A stretch of 64,000 bases of DNA from Pedobacter caeni (GTDB lineage: Bacteria; Bacteroidota; Bacteroidia; Sphingobacteriales; Sphingobacteriaceae). The position numbers were made by a program, and so were the translations under genes. The DNA lies in the NCBI RefSeq assembly GCF_900129215.1, contig NZ_FQUQ01000007.1:124001-188000 (forward strand). The letters run 5' to 3'. The notes beneath the pieces were generated by a model that saw only the letters and a program-made list of their open reading frames with translations, was not told where the DNA came from and did no database searches. Shown here in pieces: positions 16,682 through 26,258 of this stretch (position 1 is the first letter of the stretch; each line of letters opens with the position of its first letter).

Positions 16682-19120
16682 ATGAAAACACTTTATTTAA
16701 ACCTGCTTTTTCTTTTTATCTGCTCAGAAATGACCTTCGCACAGGATAGTGCAGTTCAAGCAACGATTAATGGGATCGTCACCGATGAACAGAGAAAACC
16801 ATTGGATTATGCCACTGTCGTCTTGTTTAACCAGACAGACTCTTCTCTTGTAAAATCAGTCGTTACTGATGCTTCGGGAAGGTTTAGCTTTCTGCAAATC
16901 AATCCTGGTAATTATTATGTAAAGTCTTCTCTGATGGGCTATTCTACTTCAAAAAGCCCTCTTTTTAAGATAGACGCAAAAAGCGCTAATATCACGCTCC
17001 AGGACCTTCAGTTAAAGTCTGGCAGCAAAGACCTCACTGAAGTTAAGATCACCGCTACAAAGCCTTTATTTGAGCGAAAAACGGACAAGCTGGTGATGAA
17101 TGTAGAGAACAGCAGCTTAATGACCGGAAGTTCCGCTTTGGAAGTGCTTCAAAAAGCTCCTGGTGTAACGGTAGATCAAAATGACAACATCTCCATGCAG
17201 GGTAAACAAGGTGTGATGATCCAGATTGACGGAAAACAAACTTACATGAGCAATACGGATGTCAGCGCCTTGTTGAGGAGTATGCAAAGCTCACAAATAG
17301 AAAGCATTGAGCTGATCACCAACCCTTCCTCAAAGTACGAAGCTTCAGGAAATTCAGGTATCATCAACATTAAAACCAGAAAGAGTAAAAATGGCGGGAC
17401 CAACGGAACGGCTTCCGGAACACTTGGGTATGGTAAACATTTAAATGAAAATGCCAGTCTGAACCTAAACCACCGGACAGAGAAAATAAACCTGTTTGGT
17501 AATTATAATTATGGGGCATCAAAAAGAAATTCAGAGTTGAATATCGACCGCATTTCTGGCCAGGATGCTTCAAAAACCTACTTTTCACAATCCTCCACCG
17601 GTCTTCGCAAGAACAGCAGCAACAATTTTAAAGCAGGAATGGACATTTTTCTGAATAAGAACAACACCCTTGGCTTTTTATTTAATGGATATGCCAACAG
17701 TTCAGCTGAGCTCACCGACAACAATACCTGGATCGGCCCTTCCTTTAGTACACCTGATTCCGCGATTCTTGCCAACAACGATATCAGAAGTAAATATCGG
17801 AATTATGCCTACAACCTGAACTACAAGTCTGTTCTGGACACTGCAGGACAAGAAATTACTGCTGACCTGGACTATTCCCGTTACCACTCCAGCGATAACT
17901 CCAATTACATCAACCGGTTTATTTATGCCAACGGAACTGAATTAAGACCAACGGGCTTTCTCAGAAACCAAAGCCCTTCAAGAATTAACATAAAAGCTTT
18001 AAAAGTAGATTATACCCTGCCAATCAGCAAAACGTTAAAATTAGAAACGGGTATAAAAAGCAGTTCCGTGAAAACGGATAATAACTTTATTGCGGAAGAG
18101 CTTAAAGGGCTTGAGTGGCAAAACGACAAGCTCCGCAGCAACCAGTTTATTTATGACGAGAACGTCAATGCTGCTTATTTCAACCTCAGCAAGCAGTTTA
18201 AAAGCACCAATGTTCAACTGGGATTAAGGGCAGAACAGACCAATTCAAAAGGCAATTCCATCACAGAAAATAAGGTCACCAAAAGATCGTATCTGGACTT
18301 TTTCCCAAGTGTTTTTATCAACCAAACCTTAACTAAAGATCAAACCATAGGTGTATCCTACAGCAGAAGGATAGATCGCCCGAGTTATGATGACCTGAAC
18401 CCATTCATCTATTATCTGGACCAGTACACCTATAATCAGGGAAATCCTTTTCTTAATCCACAGTACACGCATAATTTTGAAGCAAACTATACCTTTAAGC
18501 GCTACTCCCTTAGCCTGAACTACAGTCTGGTGAAAGATGTGATCATGCAGGTCCTATTGCCTAATGAAGAGAAAAAGGCACTTTTCCAAACGAATGAAAA
18601 CCTTGCTAAGAACATCGTGTATGGCGCTAATCTTAATGTCCCTGTCAACATCTTTAAATGGTGGCAAACCAATAATAACCTCAACGTTTTCCATTTAGAA
18701 TTCAGCTCCCCTGATCTTGCAGGAAAAGCCCTGAGTACCTCTAAAACCTCTTTTACCATTAAGTCACAACATACTTTCATCATCAATCCCGATCTGAATG
18801 CAGAACTAAGTGCGAGATATGAGTCTCCCCTCGATTACGGTACATTGTCTATTGGAGAACGTCATGGCATTGATGTCGGGATCAGCAAGTCGCTGATGGA
18901 TAAGAAAATTAACATCAAACTGGCTGTCAGTGACGTCTTTAATACACAAGAAACAAGACTGGGCAGCACTTATCCGGGACTCAGCTATCAGCTTTACCAG
19001 AAAAACGAATCAAGGATCGCCAGAATTACACTGTCCTACAAATTTGGCAAAAATGAGCTTAAGCCCGCAAGAAGAAGAACAACCGGAGTAGAAGAAGAAA
19101 AAGGAAGACTGAAAAACTAA
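16682..19120 (+). CDS. TonB-dependent-receptor-like outer membrane beta-barrel protein
   Basis: An 812-residue outer membrane protein. Residues 1-20 are a signal peptide ending TFAQ. A carboxypeptidase-regulatory-like domain follows (about 28-110: NGIVTDEQRKPLDYATVVLFN). Next comes a plug-like domain (about 120-235: LEVLQKAPGVTVDQNDNISM and IDGKQTYM), then a long beta-barrel ending in ARITLSYKFG. This is the stand-alone family with a C-terminal Outer_membrane_beta-barrel domain, not a SusC. No SusD partner or visible TonB box is found, so substrate and TonB dependence are unknown. It converges on a receiver gene with only three bases between the stops. Confidence 0.87.
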   Translation: MKTLYLNLLFLFICSEMTFAQDSAVQATINGIVTDEQRKPLDYATVVLFNQTDSSLVKSVVTDASGRFSFLQINPGNYYVKSSLMGYSTSKSPLFKIDAKSANITLQDLQLKSGSKDLTEVKITATKPLFERKTDKLVMNVENSSLMTGSSALEVLQKAPGVTVDQNDNISMQGKQGVMIQIDGKQTYMSNTDVSALLRSMQSSQIESIELITNPSSKYEASGNSGIINIKTRKSKNGGTNGTASGTLGYGKHLNENASLNLNHRTEKINLFGNYNYGASKRNSELNIDRISGQDASKTYFSQSSTGLRKNSSNNFKAGMDIFLNKNNTLGFLFNGYANSSAELTDNNTWIGPSFSTPDSAILANNDIRSKYRNYAYNLNYKSVLDTAGQEITADLDYSRYHSSDNSNYINRFIYANGTELRPTGFLRNQSPSRINIKALKVDYTLPISKTLKLETGIKSSSVKTDNNFIAEELKGLEWQNDKLRSNQFIYDENVNAAYFNLSKQFKSTNVQLGLRAEQTNSKGNSITENKVTKRSYLDFFPSVFINQTLTKDQTIGVSYSRRIDRPSYDDLNPFIYYLDQYTYNQGNPFLNPQYTHNFEANYTFKRYSLSLNYSLVKDVIMQVLLPNEEKKALFQTNENLAKNIVYGANLNVPVNIFKWWQTNNNLNVFHLEFSSPDLAGKALSTSKTSFTIKSQHTFIINPDLNAELSARYESPLDYGTLSIGERHGIDVGISKSLMDKKINIKLAVSDVFNTQETRLGSTYPGLSYQLYQKNESRIARITLSYKFGKNELKPARRRTTGVEEEKGRLKN

Positions 19121-19123
19121 AGA

Positions 19124-19492
19124 TTATAAACCCAGATGCTTGTTGATGATATTCTCCAGTTCCTGAATATCAAAAGGTTTCGACAAATACCCATCAGCCC
19201 CTGCTTGTTCGGCCAATGACTTCACATCGTTGTTGGCCGTAAAATAAATAACCGGAATGCTTTTTAAGGTTGGGTGGCTTTTCAACTCCCTCGTTGCATC
19301 AATTCCGCCAACATCCGGCAGCCAGTTGTCCATAAAGATGATATCCGGCATATAAGCCATCACCTGGTCAACGATCTGATTGGATGTTGATGATGTATTA
19401 ATCTCAAATCCTGCATCTTCCAGAATGATGGTACATAACTCCAGTATATCGGCATTATCATCAAATACAAAAACCTTTTTTGAATTCCCCAT
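19124..19492 (-). CDS. Single-domain response regulator (receiver only)
   Basis: A 122-residue CheY-like receiver: acidic pair in VFVFDDNADI, phosphoacceptor Asp55 in IIFMDNWLPD, Thr in YFTANND, and Lys in GYLSKPFD. It has no output domain. It is the last gene of a signalling cluster read on the minus strand (hybrid kinases, receiver, CheR, CheB), 17 bases after CheB, and is probably a phosphorelay or effector component. The usual MPG motif after the Asp is replaced by WLPD. Confidence 0.9.
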   Translation of the reverse strand: MGNSKKVFVFDDNADILELCTIILEDAGFEINTSSTSNQIVDQVMAYMPDIIFMDNWLPDVGGIDATRELKSHPTLKSIPVIYFTANNDVKSLAEQAGADGYLSKPFDIQELENIINKHLGL

Positions 19493-19509
19493 GTATTGTT
19501 TTTTATAAT

Positions 19510-20073
19510 CTATCGCAGTAAATTTATAAATTCTGCGACATCTTCAATGCGTAAAATACGATCTATTTCTACATGCTTTTTTGCCTGTTCAGGCATATAG
19601 GCTACCTGGGCAGAATCAGGATCCTGAATAACCGCCTTCCCAGCCCATGCTTTCACGGTTTTTAGTCCTTTTACCCCATCTGCGTTTGAGCCGGAAAGCA
19701 ACAGACAAACCAGGTTACTTTTATAGGCTTCGGCAGCAGTTTGAAAGGTTACATCAATTGCAGGCCTGGAATAATTCACTTTTTCGGAATAATCCAGCGA
19801 AAATGTCCGGTCCATTTCTATCAATAAGTGATAGTCTGAGGGCGCAATATATATTGTTCCGGCAACAATTTTCTCCTTCTCATCGACTTCTTTCACAATG
19901 AGTTTTGTTCTGGAAGAAAGTAAATCCGGCAATAAGGAATCCGCACCATGTTTTCTGTGGATTACAATCACAATGGGAAAAGGAATATCCGGGCGGATAT
20001 CAGGCAGCACCCTTAACAGTACATCCAGACTTCCCGCAGAACCTCCCACAATAAATGCTTCACATTTCCCCAT
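19510..20073 (-). CDS. CheB-type protein-glutamate methylesterase domain protein
   Basis: A 187-residue stand-alone CheB catalytic domain without the usual receiver. The triad is present: Ser in VGGSAGSLD, His in VIHRKHG, Asp in LLSGSNADGVKG. In chemotaxis, CheB removes methyl groups from receptors. Here no chemoreceptor, CheA or CheW is in the window, and the gene overlaps cheR-type DNA by one base (TAATG). The methyl-accepting substrate may be the large coiled-coil hybrid kinase of the same cluster; this is inferred from gene order. Confidence 0.88.
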   Translation of the reverse strand: MGKCEAFIVGGSAGSLDVLLRVLPDIRPDIPFPIVIVIHRKHGADSLLPDLLSSRTKLIVKEVDEKEKIVAGTIYIAPSDYHLLIEMDRTFSLDYSEKVNYSRPAIDVTFQTAAEAYKSNLVCLLLSGSNADGVKGLKTVKAWAGKAVIQDPDSAQVAYMPEQAKKHVEIDRILRIEDVAEFINLLR

Positions 20074-20894
20074 TAGCTAACTTTCCTCCATATTTTATTG
20101 GCTGGCAATCGTTTATATTTTTTATTGATCTGCGAAAATTCTATCGTCTCTTTAGTTCCCAATGCCAGGTAGCCCAGGTCTTCAAGACTTTCATCAAACA
20201 ATCCGAGTACATTATTCTGAAGATCGCGGTCAAAATAGATCAGGACGTTCCTGCAAAGGATCAGCTGAAATTCATTAAAGGAATGGTCCGATACCAGATT
20301 GTGCGTAGAAAAAATGATTTTCTGTTTCAGTTCTTCATCGAACTTTGCCAGAGAGTAGTTGGCGCTGTAATATCCGGAGAAATCCATTGTTCCGCCTGAG
20401 GCAATATAATTCTCTGAATATTGTTTCATTTGTCCTAAAGCAAACATACCCTGAGCTGCTTTTTCCAGCACAGATGGGTTTAAATCTGTTGCATAGATCA
20501 GCGATTTGTGCAGCAGGTTCAGTTCCTTTAAAACGATGGAGATGGAATACGCCTCTTCTCCGGTTGAACAGCCCGCCAGCCAGATCCGGATAAAAGGATA
20601 AGTCCCAAGCTTTGGAAGGACCGTTTCCCTCAGTGTTTTAAAGAATTGAGGATCCCTGAACATTTCCGTCACGTTTACAGTAATCTGCTCTACAAATCGT
20701 TTAAAATAGGTTGGATCATTATTTACTTTATACCGGAATTCGGCAAAACTCAGCGATTTATCCAGGGAATACAGCCTGATGATTCTTCTTTTTAAGGAAG
20801 CTCTAGAATATCCGGTAAAGTCGTACCCATATTGCTCCAGAAGATCTGAAAGCAGGATTTCGACTTGTTCATCATTCACAACGGGTAATTCCAA
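20073..20894 (-). CDS. CheR-type protein-glutamate O-methyltransferase
   Basis: A 273-residue SAM-dependent methyltransferase. The N-terminal CheR helical domain (1-70) is followed by the catalytic domain with TEMFRDPQFF, the SAM-binding GCSTGEEAYS, YATDLNPSVL, and LILCRNVLIYF. It methylates glutamates of coiled-coil signalling proteins in classic systems. It lies between a receiver gene (six bases upstream) and CheB. There are no TPR repeats or pentapeptide-binding insert beyond the standard fold. Its likely target here is unproven. Confidence 0.93.
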   Translation of the reverse strand: MELPVVNDEQVEILLSDLLEQYGYDFTGYSRASLKRRIIRLYSLDKSLSFAEFRYKVNNDPTYFKRFVEQITVNVTEMFRDPQFFKTLRETVLPKLGTYPFIRIWLAGCSTGEEAYSISIVLKELNLLHKSLIYATDLNPSVLEKAAQGMFALGQMKQYSENYIASGGTMDFSGYYSANYSLAKFDEELKQKIIFSTHNLVSDHSFNEFQLILCRNVLIYFDRDLQNNVLGLFDESLEDLGYLALGTKETIEFSQINKKYKRLPANKIWRKVS

Positions 20895-20900
20895 ATCTGA

Positions 20901-21269
20901 TTAGATATACTGGGTAAGTAATTTTGTTAATTCCTCTACATTGATTGGCTTGGAGACATAACCAACGGCTCCTGCATTGATACAACGTTCTCTGTCGCCA
21001 ACCATAGCCTGGGCAGTCACAGCGATGACCGGGATATCTTTCAGCTCCGGATGGCCATTCATTTCAGCCATGGCCTGATACCCATCCATTCCAGGCATCA
21101 TCATGTCCATCAATACCACCGCTATTCCTTTTTCATTTTTCAAAAGGTCGAGACCTTCTTCTCCTCCGGTTGCAGATACACATTTGTATCCTTTTGCTCT
21201 TAATACTGCGGACAGGGCAAAAATGTTCCTGTTGTCGTCGTCTACTATTAATATTTTGCTATCGGCCAT
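20901..21269 (-). CDS. Single-domain response regulator, paralogous to the third receiver of the hybrid kinase
   Basis: A 122-residue receiver with ILIVDDDNRNIFALS, phosphoacceptor Asp55 in VVLMDMMMPGMDG, and YVSKPI. It shares DDDxRNIF, VLMDMMMP and AVTAxAMxGDRExC with the last receiver of the neighbouring 1198-residue kinase, so the two probably arose by duplication. It lies between that kinase and CheR, as expected for a phosphate shuttle or competitor in the same pathway. Confidence 0.92.
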   Translation of the reverse strand: MADSKILIVDDDNRNIFALSAVLRAKGYKCVSATGGEEGLDLLKNEKGIAVVLMDMMMPGMDGYQAMAEMNGHPELKDIPVIAVTAQAMVGDRERCINAGAVGYVSKPINVEELTKLLTQYI

Positions 21270-21296
21270 ATATTTAAAATACGGTGAATATTCTGT

Positions 21297-24200
21297 TTAA
21301 ATCTTATCGTAAAGCCAAACCCTGAGTAAAGAAATCAACTGATCGATATCTACGGGTTTGGAAATGTAATCGGAAGCACCTGCGGCAATGCATTTCTCAC
21401 GGTCTCCCATCATTGCTTTGGCAGTAACAGCCAAAACAGGCAAATGTTTGTAAGCATTGATCTTTCTGATTTCTCTTGTGCTTTCATATCCGTCCATCTC
21501 CGGCATCATCATGTCCATCAGCACAATATCTACCATTGGATTTTCTTTAAGGATCTGGAGCGCTTCTTTTCCATCCGTTGCCGCCAGCACTTTCATTTTA
21601 TGCTGTTCCAAGGCTTTGGTGAGGGAAAAGATATTCCGGACATCATCATCCGCAATCAGTACCGTTTTATTATTCAGCACCTCATAAAGCCCTCCAAGCC
21701 TGTCTGAAATCGGTTTTTTAGTCTTCCCTTCAGTTTGTTTTTCTTCTACCAGATGTAGAAAAAGCCCAGCTTCATCTAAAATACGCTGATAAGAGTGGGC
21801 TGTTTTTACCACTATAGAATCGGCATATTGTTTAATTCTGATTTCTTCTCCTTTGGACAGGTTTTTACCTGTAAAAATGATGATCGGCAAATTTTCCAAT
21901 CCTTCACTCTTTTTAATCGTCTCCAGGGTTTCGTAAGCATTTTTGTCGGGAATACCCATGTCCAGAATGACACAGTCTACCTCTTTTTTATGGAGTGCAC
22001 CGATACTTTGTCCCACATTATTGACCACCTCAGTCTGAATGTTGTAATTACTTAAAAAATAACTCAGCGCTTCTGCATGCTGCTTATTTTCTTCTACAAT
22101 CAATACCTTTTTCGGAGAGCGGCTCAACGCATCTTCCAGTTTCTGGAAAATATTCTTCATTTGTTCCAGTGCGACCGGTTTATTGATGAAGTCAACCGCT
22201 CCTTTCAACAGGCTTTCCTTTTTCACTTCCAGAGAAGACATGATGTGTACCGGGATAGGTTTGGTTGCCGGATTAGACTTCAGCTCTTCCATCACCTGCC
22301 AGCCATCTTTAACCGGCAATTGGATATCCAGCAATATGGCTAAGGGTCTATAACGGTTTGCCAGCTCGATTCCAACATCTCCCCTAACTGCCACGATGCC
22401 TTTATAGTTTCTTTTTCGGGTAAAACTTAAAAGTGTTTTGGCAAAATTGGTGTCGTCTTCAATGATCAGGATAACTTTATCCCCAGCCTGAATTTCGTGC
22501 CTGTCATCTTCAATTTCCTGAGGGATTTTATCCACCGTAAACCGCTCTTCCGGCTCTTCGGTTACTTTTTCCACATAAGGGGCCGGAGGGATCAACTCCT
22601 CTTCGGGGCTATGGCTGATGGCGTCCGATTGGCTAACTGGTAAGGTCAGGGTAAACTCACTTCCAACATGCTCTTTACTACTCAGGTCAATTTCCCCTCC
22701 CAATAGCTTGGCCAGCTCTCTGCTGATCGACAGTCCGAGTCCTGTGCCGCCAAAATTCCTGCGGGTAGAACCATCAGCTTGCTGAAATGCTTCGAAAATA
22801 AGACCTTGCTTATCGGCAGGAATTCCGATTCCGGTATCCGTAACTTTAAACAACACAAATTTATTTGTGTCATCTTTTCTGATCGTCAGGCTCACTTTTC
22901 CCTTACCCGTAAATTTAATTGCATTGGAAAGCAGGTTTTTCAGCACTTGTTCAAGCCGCATCTTATCGGTATGAATGTTTGGCAGGTTTTCTTCTACCTC
23001 CACAATCAGCTGTAATTTTTTGTTTTCTGCCACAGGTGCAAAAAGAGAACGCATGTCTGTGGAGACTTCGCCCATCGTCACTTCTGCAAACTCCAGCTTC
23101 ATTTTTCCGGCCTCAATCTTAGATAAATCGAGAATTTCATCAATCAGCGCCAATAATCCCTGACCGGAGCTCTGGATCACTTCTGCATATTCAATATATT
23201 CCGCATCCAGATCTTTATTGTCAGACATCAGCTTGGAAAGCAAGAGTATGGAATTTAATGGTGTCCTTAGCTCATGAGACATATTCGCCAGGAATTCCGA
23301 TTTGTATTTCGTGCTTTGTTCCAGTTGCTCAGCCTTATGCTGAATGTCCATGTTTCTTTCCTGGATCAGTTGATTCTTTTCTTCCAGTAAACTGGTCCGT
23401 TCTTCCAGTTCCTGGTTGCTTTGAAGCAATTCTTCCTGTTGTACCCTCAGTTCTTCTTCAGAGGTCTGGATCTTTTGGGTTTGTGCTTCCAGCTCCGCAT
23501 TCAGTCCTTCCAGCTCACTATGTTGTGCTTGTAATTCCTCGGCCTGTGCCTGGGTTTCTTCCAGAAATTCCTGGAGTTTTTTACGGTTTTGGGACACATG
23601 AACCGCAACTCCGATATTCGTTGAAATGTTATGTAAAAACTCCAGTTGCAAGGGGCTAAAGGTATTTAAAGACCCTAATTCTATAACGCCAACCACCTGT
23701 TCATTACGAAATACAGGCACAGCAACTACGTTCCTGGGCCTCGTATGGCCTGCGGCATAACTGATCGTTAACTCCTCATTGGGAATGTCATTGATCAGGA
23801 TCTGTTTTGCCGATTTCCAAACCTGTCCGGCAAGTCCTTCTCCAAGCTTCAAGTTGCTTTTTTTCTCTTGTTCCAACAGGGCATAACCTGCGATTAAATC
23901 CAGATGAGTGTCTTCTTCTAATAGATAAAAGGCCGCAACGTGGCTCTTGGTATGTATAACTATACTTTCTAAAATATCATTTGCGAGTTCAGGGACGCTT
24001 TTTTCACCCACCATCTGATCATTCAGATTTGCAATTCCTGATTGCAGCCATTCTTTGTCTTCTAAAAGGGCAAAGGAATATTGTAAAGATTCTGCCATGG
24101 AATTCAGTGAAATGGCCACCTTGCCTAAATCATCTTTCTGATCCTGGTCCAGTCTGACATGGTAATCTCCTTTAGAAATCTGCGCGGCAAGATCGCGGAT

Positions 24201-24893
24201 CATCTTTACCCTCCGCTCAATTTCTTTATTGATATTTTTTAGATCATCTTCCAGCTTCAACCGCTCATTGAAATCTGTAGAAACCCTGCGGTAAAAGAAG
24301 ATGGTAATCAGAATTGCTAATATGGCCGCAAAAACAATGAGAATCGGGGTATAACCCGCCAGCTTATTTAAATCAGCAGTACGGTCTTCGAGCAGACGTT
24401 TTTCTTCGGTTTCCATGCTCTTGATAACTGCGCGGGCACTATCCATATAACTTTTGCCATTCAGTAACTCTGCAACGGTTACGTTTCCACCACGTTTTTT
24501 AATGGCGATGGTTTCTTCAAGAATACTTAAGCGCTCTTTGATGAGTTCATTCAGCTTAACTACATTTTTTTGCTGAACAGGGTTATCCTTTGTCTGCTCT
24601 CCAACGGTTTCCAGTAAGGTCAATGATCGCCCTTTGGCCCCATCATAAGGATCTAAAAACACCTTGTCGCCAGTCAGCAAAAAACCACGCTGCCCGGTTT
24701 CTGCATCTTTTAAAGTAGAAATCACCTCTTCCAGTCCATCGATAACTTCATTGCTATGTTTAACCATCTCTGAAGTCCTGATCAGGCTTCTGATGCTATT
24801 GTAGGAAGCGAGCGAACTGATGAACAGTAAGAGCAATGACAGGCCCAATCCAACGCGCAGGTTTCCTTTTAAAGATTTTTGCTTATTTTGCAT
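21297..24893 (-). CDS. CHASE3-HAMP-GAF hybrid histidine kinase with three receiver domains
   Basis: The 1198 residues contain: transmembrane helix 1 (about 12-31), CHASE3 sensor (about 40-178, ETGQRGFLLTGD), helix 2 (182-201), HAMP (about 202-275), GAF (about 290-435), a long Glu/Gln-rich coiled coil (435-530), HisKA with His540 in MSHELRTP, HATPase (about 640-752, NLLSNAIKFT, DTGIGI, GGTGLGL), then receivers with Asp856, Asp978 and Asp1127. The second receiver is the most divergent, with KT in place of KP after its conserved Lys. It senses through a periplasmic CHASE3 domain and passes phosphate within itself and to partners. The long coiled coil could carry CheR/CheB methylation sites. It heads a tight run of signalling genes. 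Confidence 0.94.
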   Translation of the reverse strand: MQNKQKSLKGNLRVGLGLSLLLLFISSLASYNSIRSLIRTSEMVKHSNEVIDGLEEVISTLKDAETGQRGFLLTGDKVFLDPYDGAKGRSLTLLETVGEQTKDNPVQQKNVVKLNELIKERLSILEETIAIKKRGGNVTVAELLNGKSYMDSARAVIKSMETEEKRLLEDRTADLNKLAGYTPILIVFAAILAILITIFFYRRVSTDFNERLKLEDDLKNINKEIERRVKMIRDLAAQISKGDYHVRLDQDQKDDLGKVAISLNSMAESLQYSFALLEDKEWLQSGIANLNDQMVGEKSVPELANDILESIVIHTKSHVAAFYLLEEDTHLDLIAGYALLEQEKKSNLKLGEGLAGQVWKSAKQILINDIPNEELTISYAAGHTRPRNVVAVPVFRNEQVVGVIELGSLNTFSPLQLEFLHNISTNIGVAVHVSQNRKKLQEFLEETQAQAEELQAQHSELEGLNAELEAQTQKIQTSEEELRVQQEELLQSNQELEERTSLLEEKNQLIQERNMDIQHKAEQLEQSTKYKSEFLANMSHELRTPLNSILLLSKLMSDNKDLDAEYIEYAEVIQSSGQGLLALIDEILDLSKIEAGKMKLEFAEVTMGEVSTDMRSLFAPVAENKKLQLIVEVEENLPNIHTDKMRLEQVLKNLLSNAIKFTGKGKVSLTIRKDDTNKFVLFKVTDTGIGIPADKQGLIFEAFQQADGSTRRNFGGTGLGLSISRELAKLLGGEIDLSSKEHVGSEFTLTLPVSQSDAISHSPEEELIPPAPYVEKVTEEPEERFTVDKIPQEIEDDRHEIQAGDKVILIIEDDTNFAKTLLSFTRKRNYKGIVAVRGDVGIELANRYRPLAILLDIQLPVKDGWQVMEELKSNPATKPIPVHIMSSLEVKKESLLKGAVDFINKPVALEQMKNIFQKLEDALSRSPKKVLIVEENKQHAEALSYFLSNYNIQTEVVNNVGQSIGALHKKEVDCVILDMGIPDKNAYETLETIKKSEGLENLPIIIFTGKNLSKGEEIRIKQYADSIVVKTAHSYQRILDEAGLFLHLVEEKQTEGKTKKPISDRLGGLYEVLNNKTVLIADDDVRNIFSLTKALEQHKMKVLAATDGKEALQILKENPMVDIVLMDMMMPEMDGYESTREIRKINAYKHLPVLAVTAKAMMGDREKCIAAGASDYISKPVDIDQLISLLRVWLYDKI

Positions 24894-24910
24894 ACTAAGG
24901 GTTTGTAATT

Positions 24911-26035
24911 TTAATCCGCCTCGGATGTAGCGTATAATGGAATACTAAAATAAAATTCTGAACCTTCTCCCGGGGCACTCCTGACTCCAACTTCACCATC
25001 GTGTCTTCTGATAATCTCCGCTGAAATATAAAGGCCAATTCCCAGTCCCTGGAAATGGATGGCTGTCTCTTCTACCCTATAAAACTTTTCAAATACATTC
25101 TTTTGCTGATCGGCATTGATCCCAATTCCAAAATCTTTAACTCCTACATAAATGTGTTCTCCCCGTTCTTCCACCTTGATATGGATCTCGTCGGTACCAG
25201 GAGAATATTTAATGGCATTGGTTAAAAAGTTAATGATGACTTGTTCTATCCGCATTTCATCTGCACAGATTTCCCTTTTGGCGGTCCCTGTTTTGATGAT
25301 TTTAAATTCCGGATTTGACTGATGGATGATCTCAGTGACGCTATCCAGCAAGGTATCCATCATAAATGGCTGTTTGTTGAATTTCAGTTTGCCACTTTCG
25401 ATCTTTGAGATGTCGAGCAGATCTGTGATCAGCTCATTGAGCTTTTCCAGTTGCACCTGGGCTTTCACCAGATGTTTTTTTAAAGTAGGAACATCACCTT
25501 TATCAATGCTCCTTTCCAGCAATTGCACATATCCTTTGACACTGGTTAGCGGGGTTTTCAGTTCATGACTGGCGATACTAATGAATTCATCTTTTTTCCG
25601 CTCTGCCTGTTTACGGAACTCAATCTCATCCAGTAATGCTTTCTGAATTTCGATCAATTTCCGGCTTTGTTCATAGATGCGGTAAAAGGTTTTCACCTTC
25701 AGGAGCAAAATGTCCATATCTACCGGCTTCGTGATGTAATCAAGCCCTCCGGAGGAATACCCCTTGGTAATAAATTTATTTTCGGTATTTGCCGCGGACA
25801 GAAAGATGATGGCTGTTTCCCGGGCTTTACTATAGCCCGATATCGCTTCTGCAACCTCAAATCCGTCCATTCCCGGCATTTGTACGTCAAGAATAATCAG
25901 TACATATTCATTTTTCAGAACTTTCTTTAAGGCCTCTTCTCCTGATGATGCGGTATCTACTTCAAAATTATTTTTCTCCAGAACCTTTTTTAGTGAAATC
26001 AGGTTCTCGGGGGTATCATCTACAATTAGTATCAT
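24911..26035 (-). CDS. Receiver-histidine kinase hybrid, cytoplasmic
   Basis: A 374-residue protein with an N-terminal receiver (1-120, Asp50 in VLIILDVQMPGMDG) joined by a short coiled coil to HisKA (His157 in IASHELKTP) and a HATPase domain (about 255-370: NFLTNAIKYS, DFGIGI, GLGIGLYI). There is no membrane segment, so it is probably cytoplasmic and controlled by phosphorylation of its own receiver. It is 17 bases upstream of the large hybrid kinase and the first gene of the signalling cluster, which suggests the two kinases form one relay. Confidence 0.92.
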   Translation of the reverse strand: MILIVDDTPENLISLKKVLEKNNFEVDTASSGEEALKKVLKNEYVLIILDVQMPGMDGFEVAEAISGYSKARETAIIFLSAANTENKFITKGYSSGGLDYITKPVDMDILLLKVKTFYRIYEQSRKLIEIQKALLDEIEFRKQAERKKDEFISIASHELKTPLTSVKGYVQLLERSIDKGDVPTLKKHLVKAQVQLEKLNELITDLLDISKIESGKLKFNKQPFMMDTLLDSVTEIIHQSNPEFKIIKTGTAKREICADEMRIEQVIINFLTNAIKYSPGTDEIHIKVEERGEHIYVGVKDFGIGINADQQKNVFEKFYRVEETAIHFQGLGIGLYISAEIIRRHDGEVGVRSAPGEGSEFYFSIPLYATSEAD

Positions 26036-26258
26036 TATTAGAAATAAATAAGGCCGCTGAATCTCTCAGTTGCCAATGCATAATTGTGCAATAGTTTAAT
26101 GCTAAAGTTATACAAGTTTGAAGAATAAAAGGTGATCAACGCCCTATTATATCAAAAAACTTGCAAATAGCTTGCAGCTCTTTTTCAAAATAAACGCATG
26201 AGGGGCTATTATATGATTAGAAATCGATCCCGCTGGTCGTTTTATTTGAAAACGGGAT

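Noticed and set aside
23258..23659. Pro/Val/Cys-rich plus-strand frame within the hybrid kinase
   Set aside because: Arises opposite the Glu/Gln-rich coiled coil; no promoter, RBS or homologous family.
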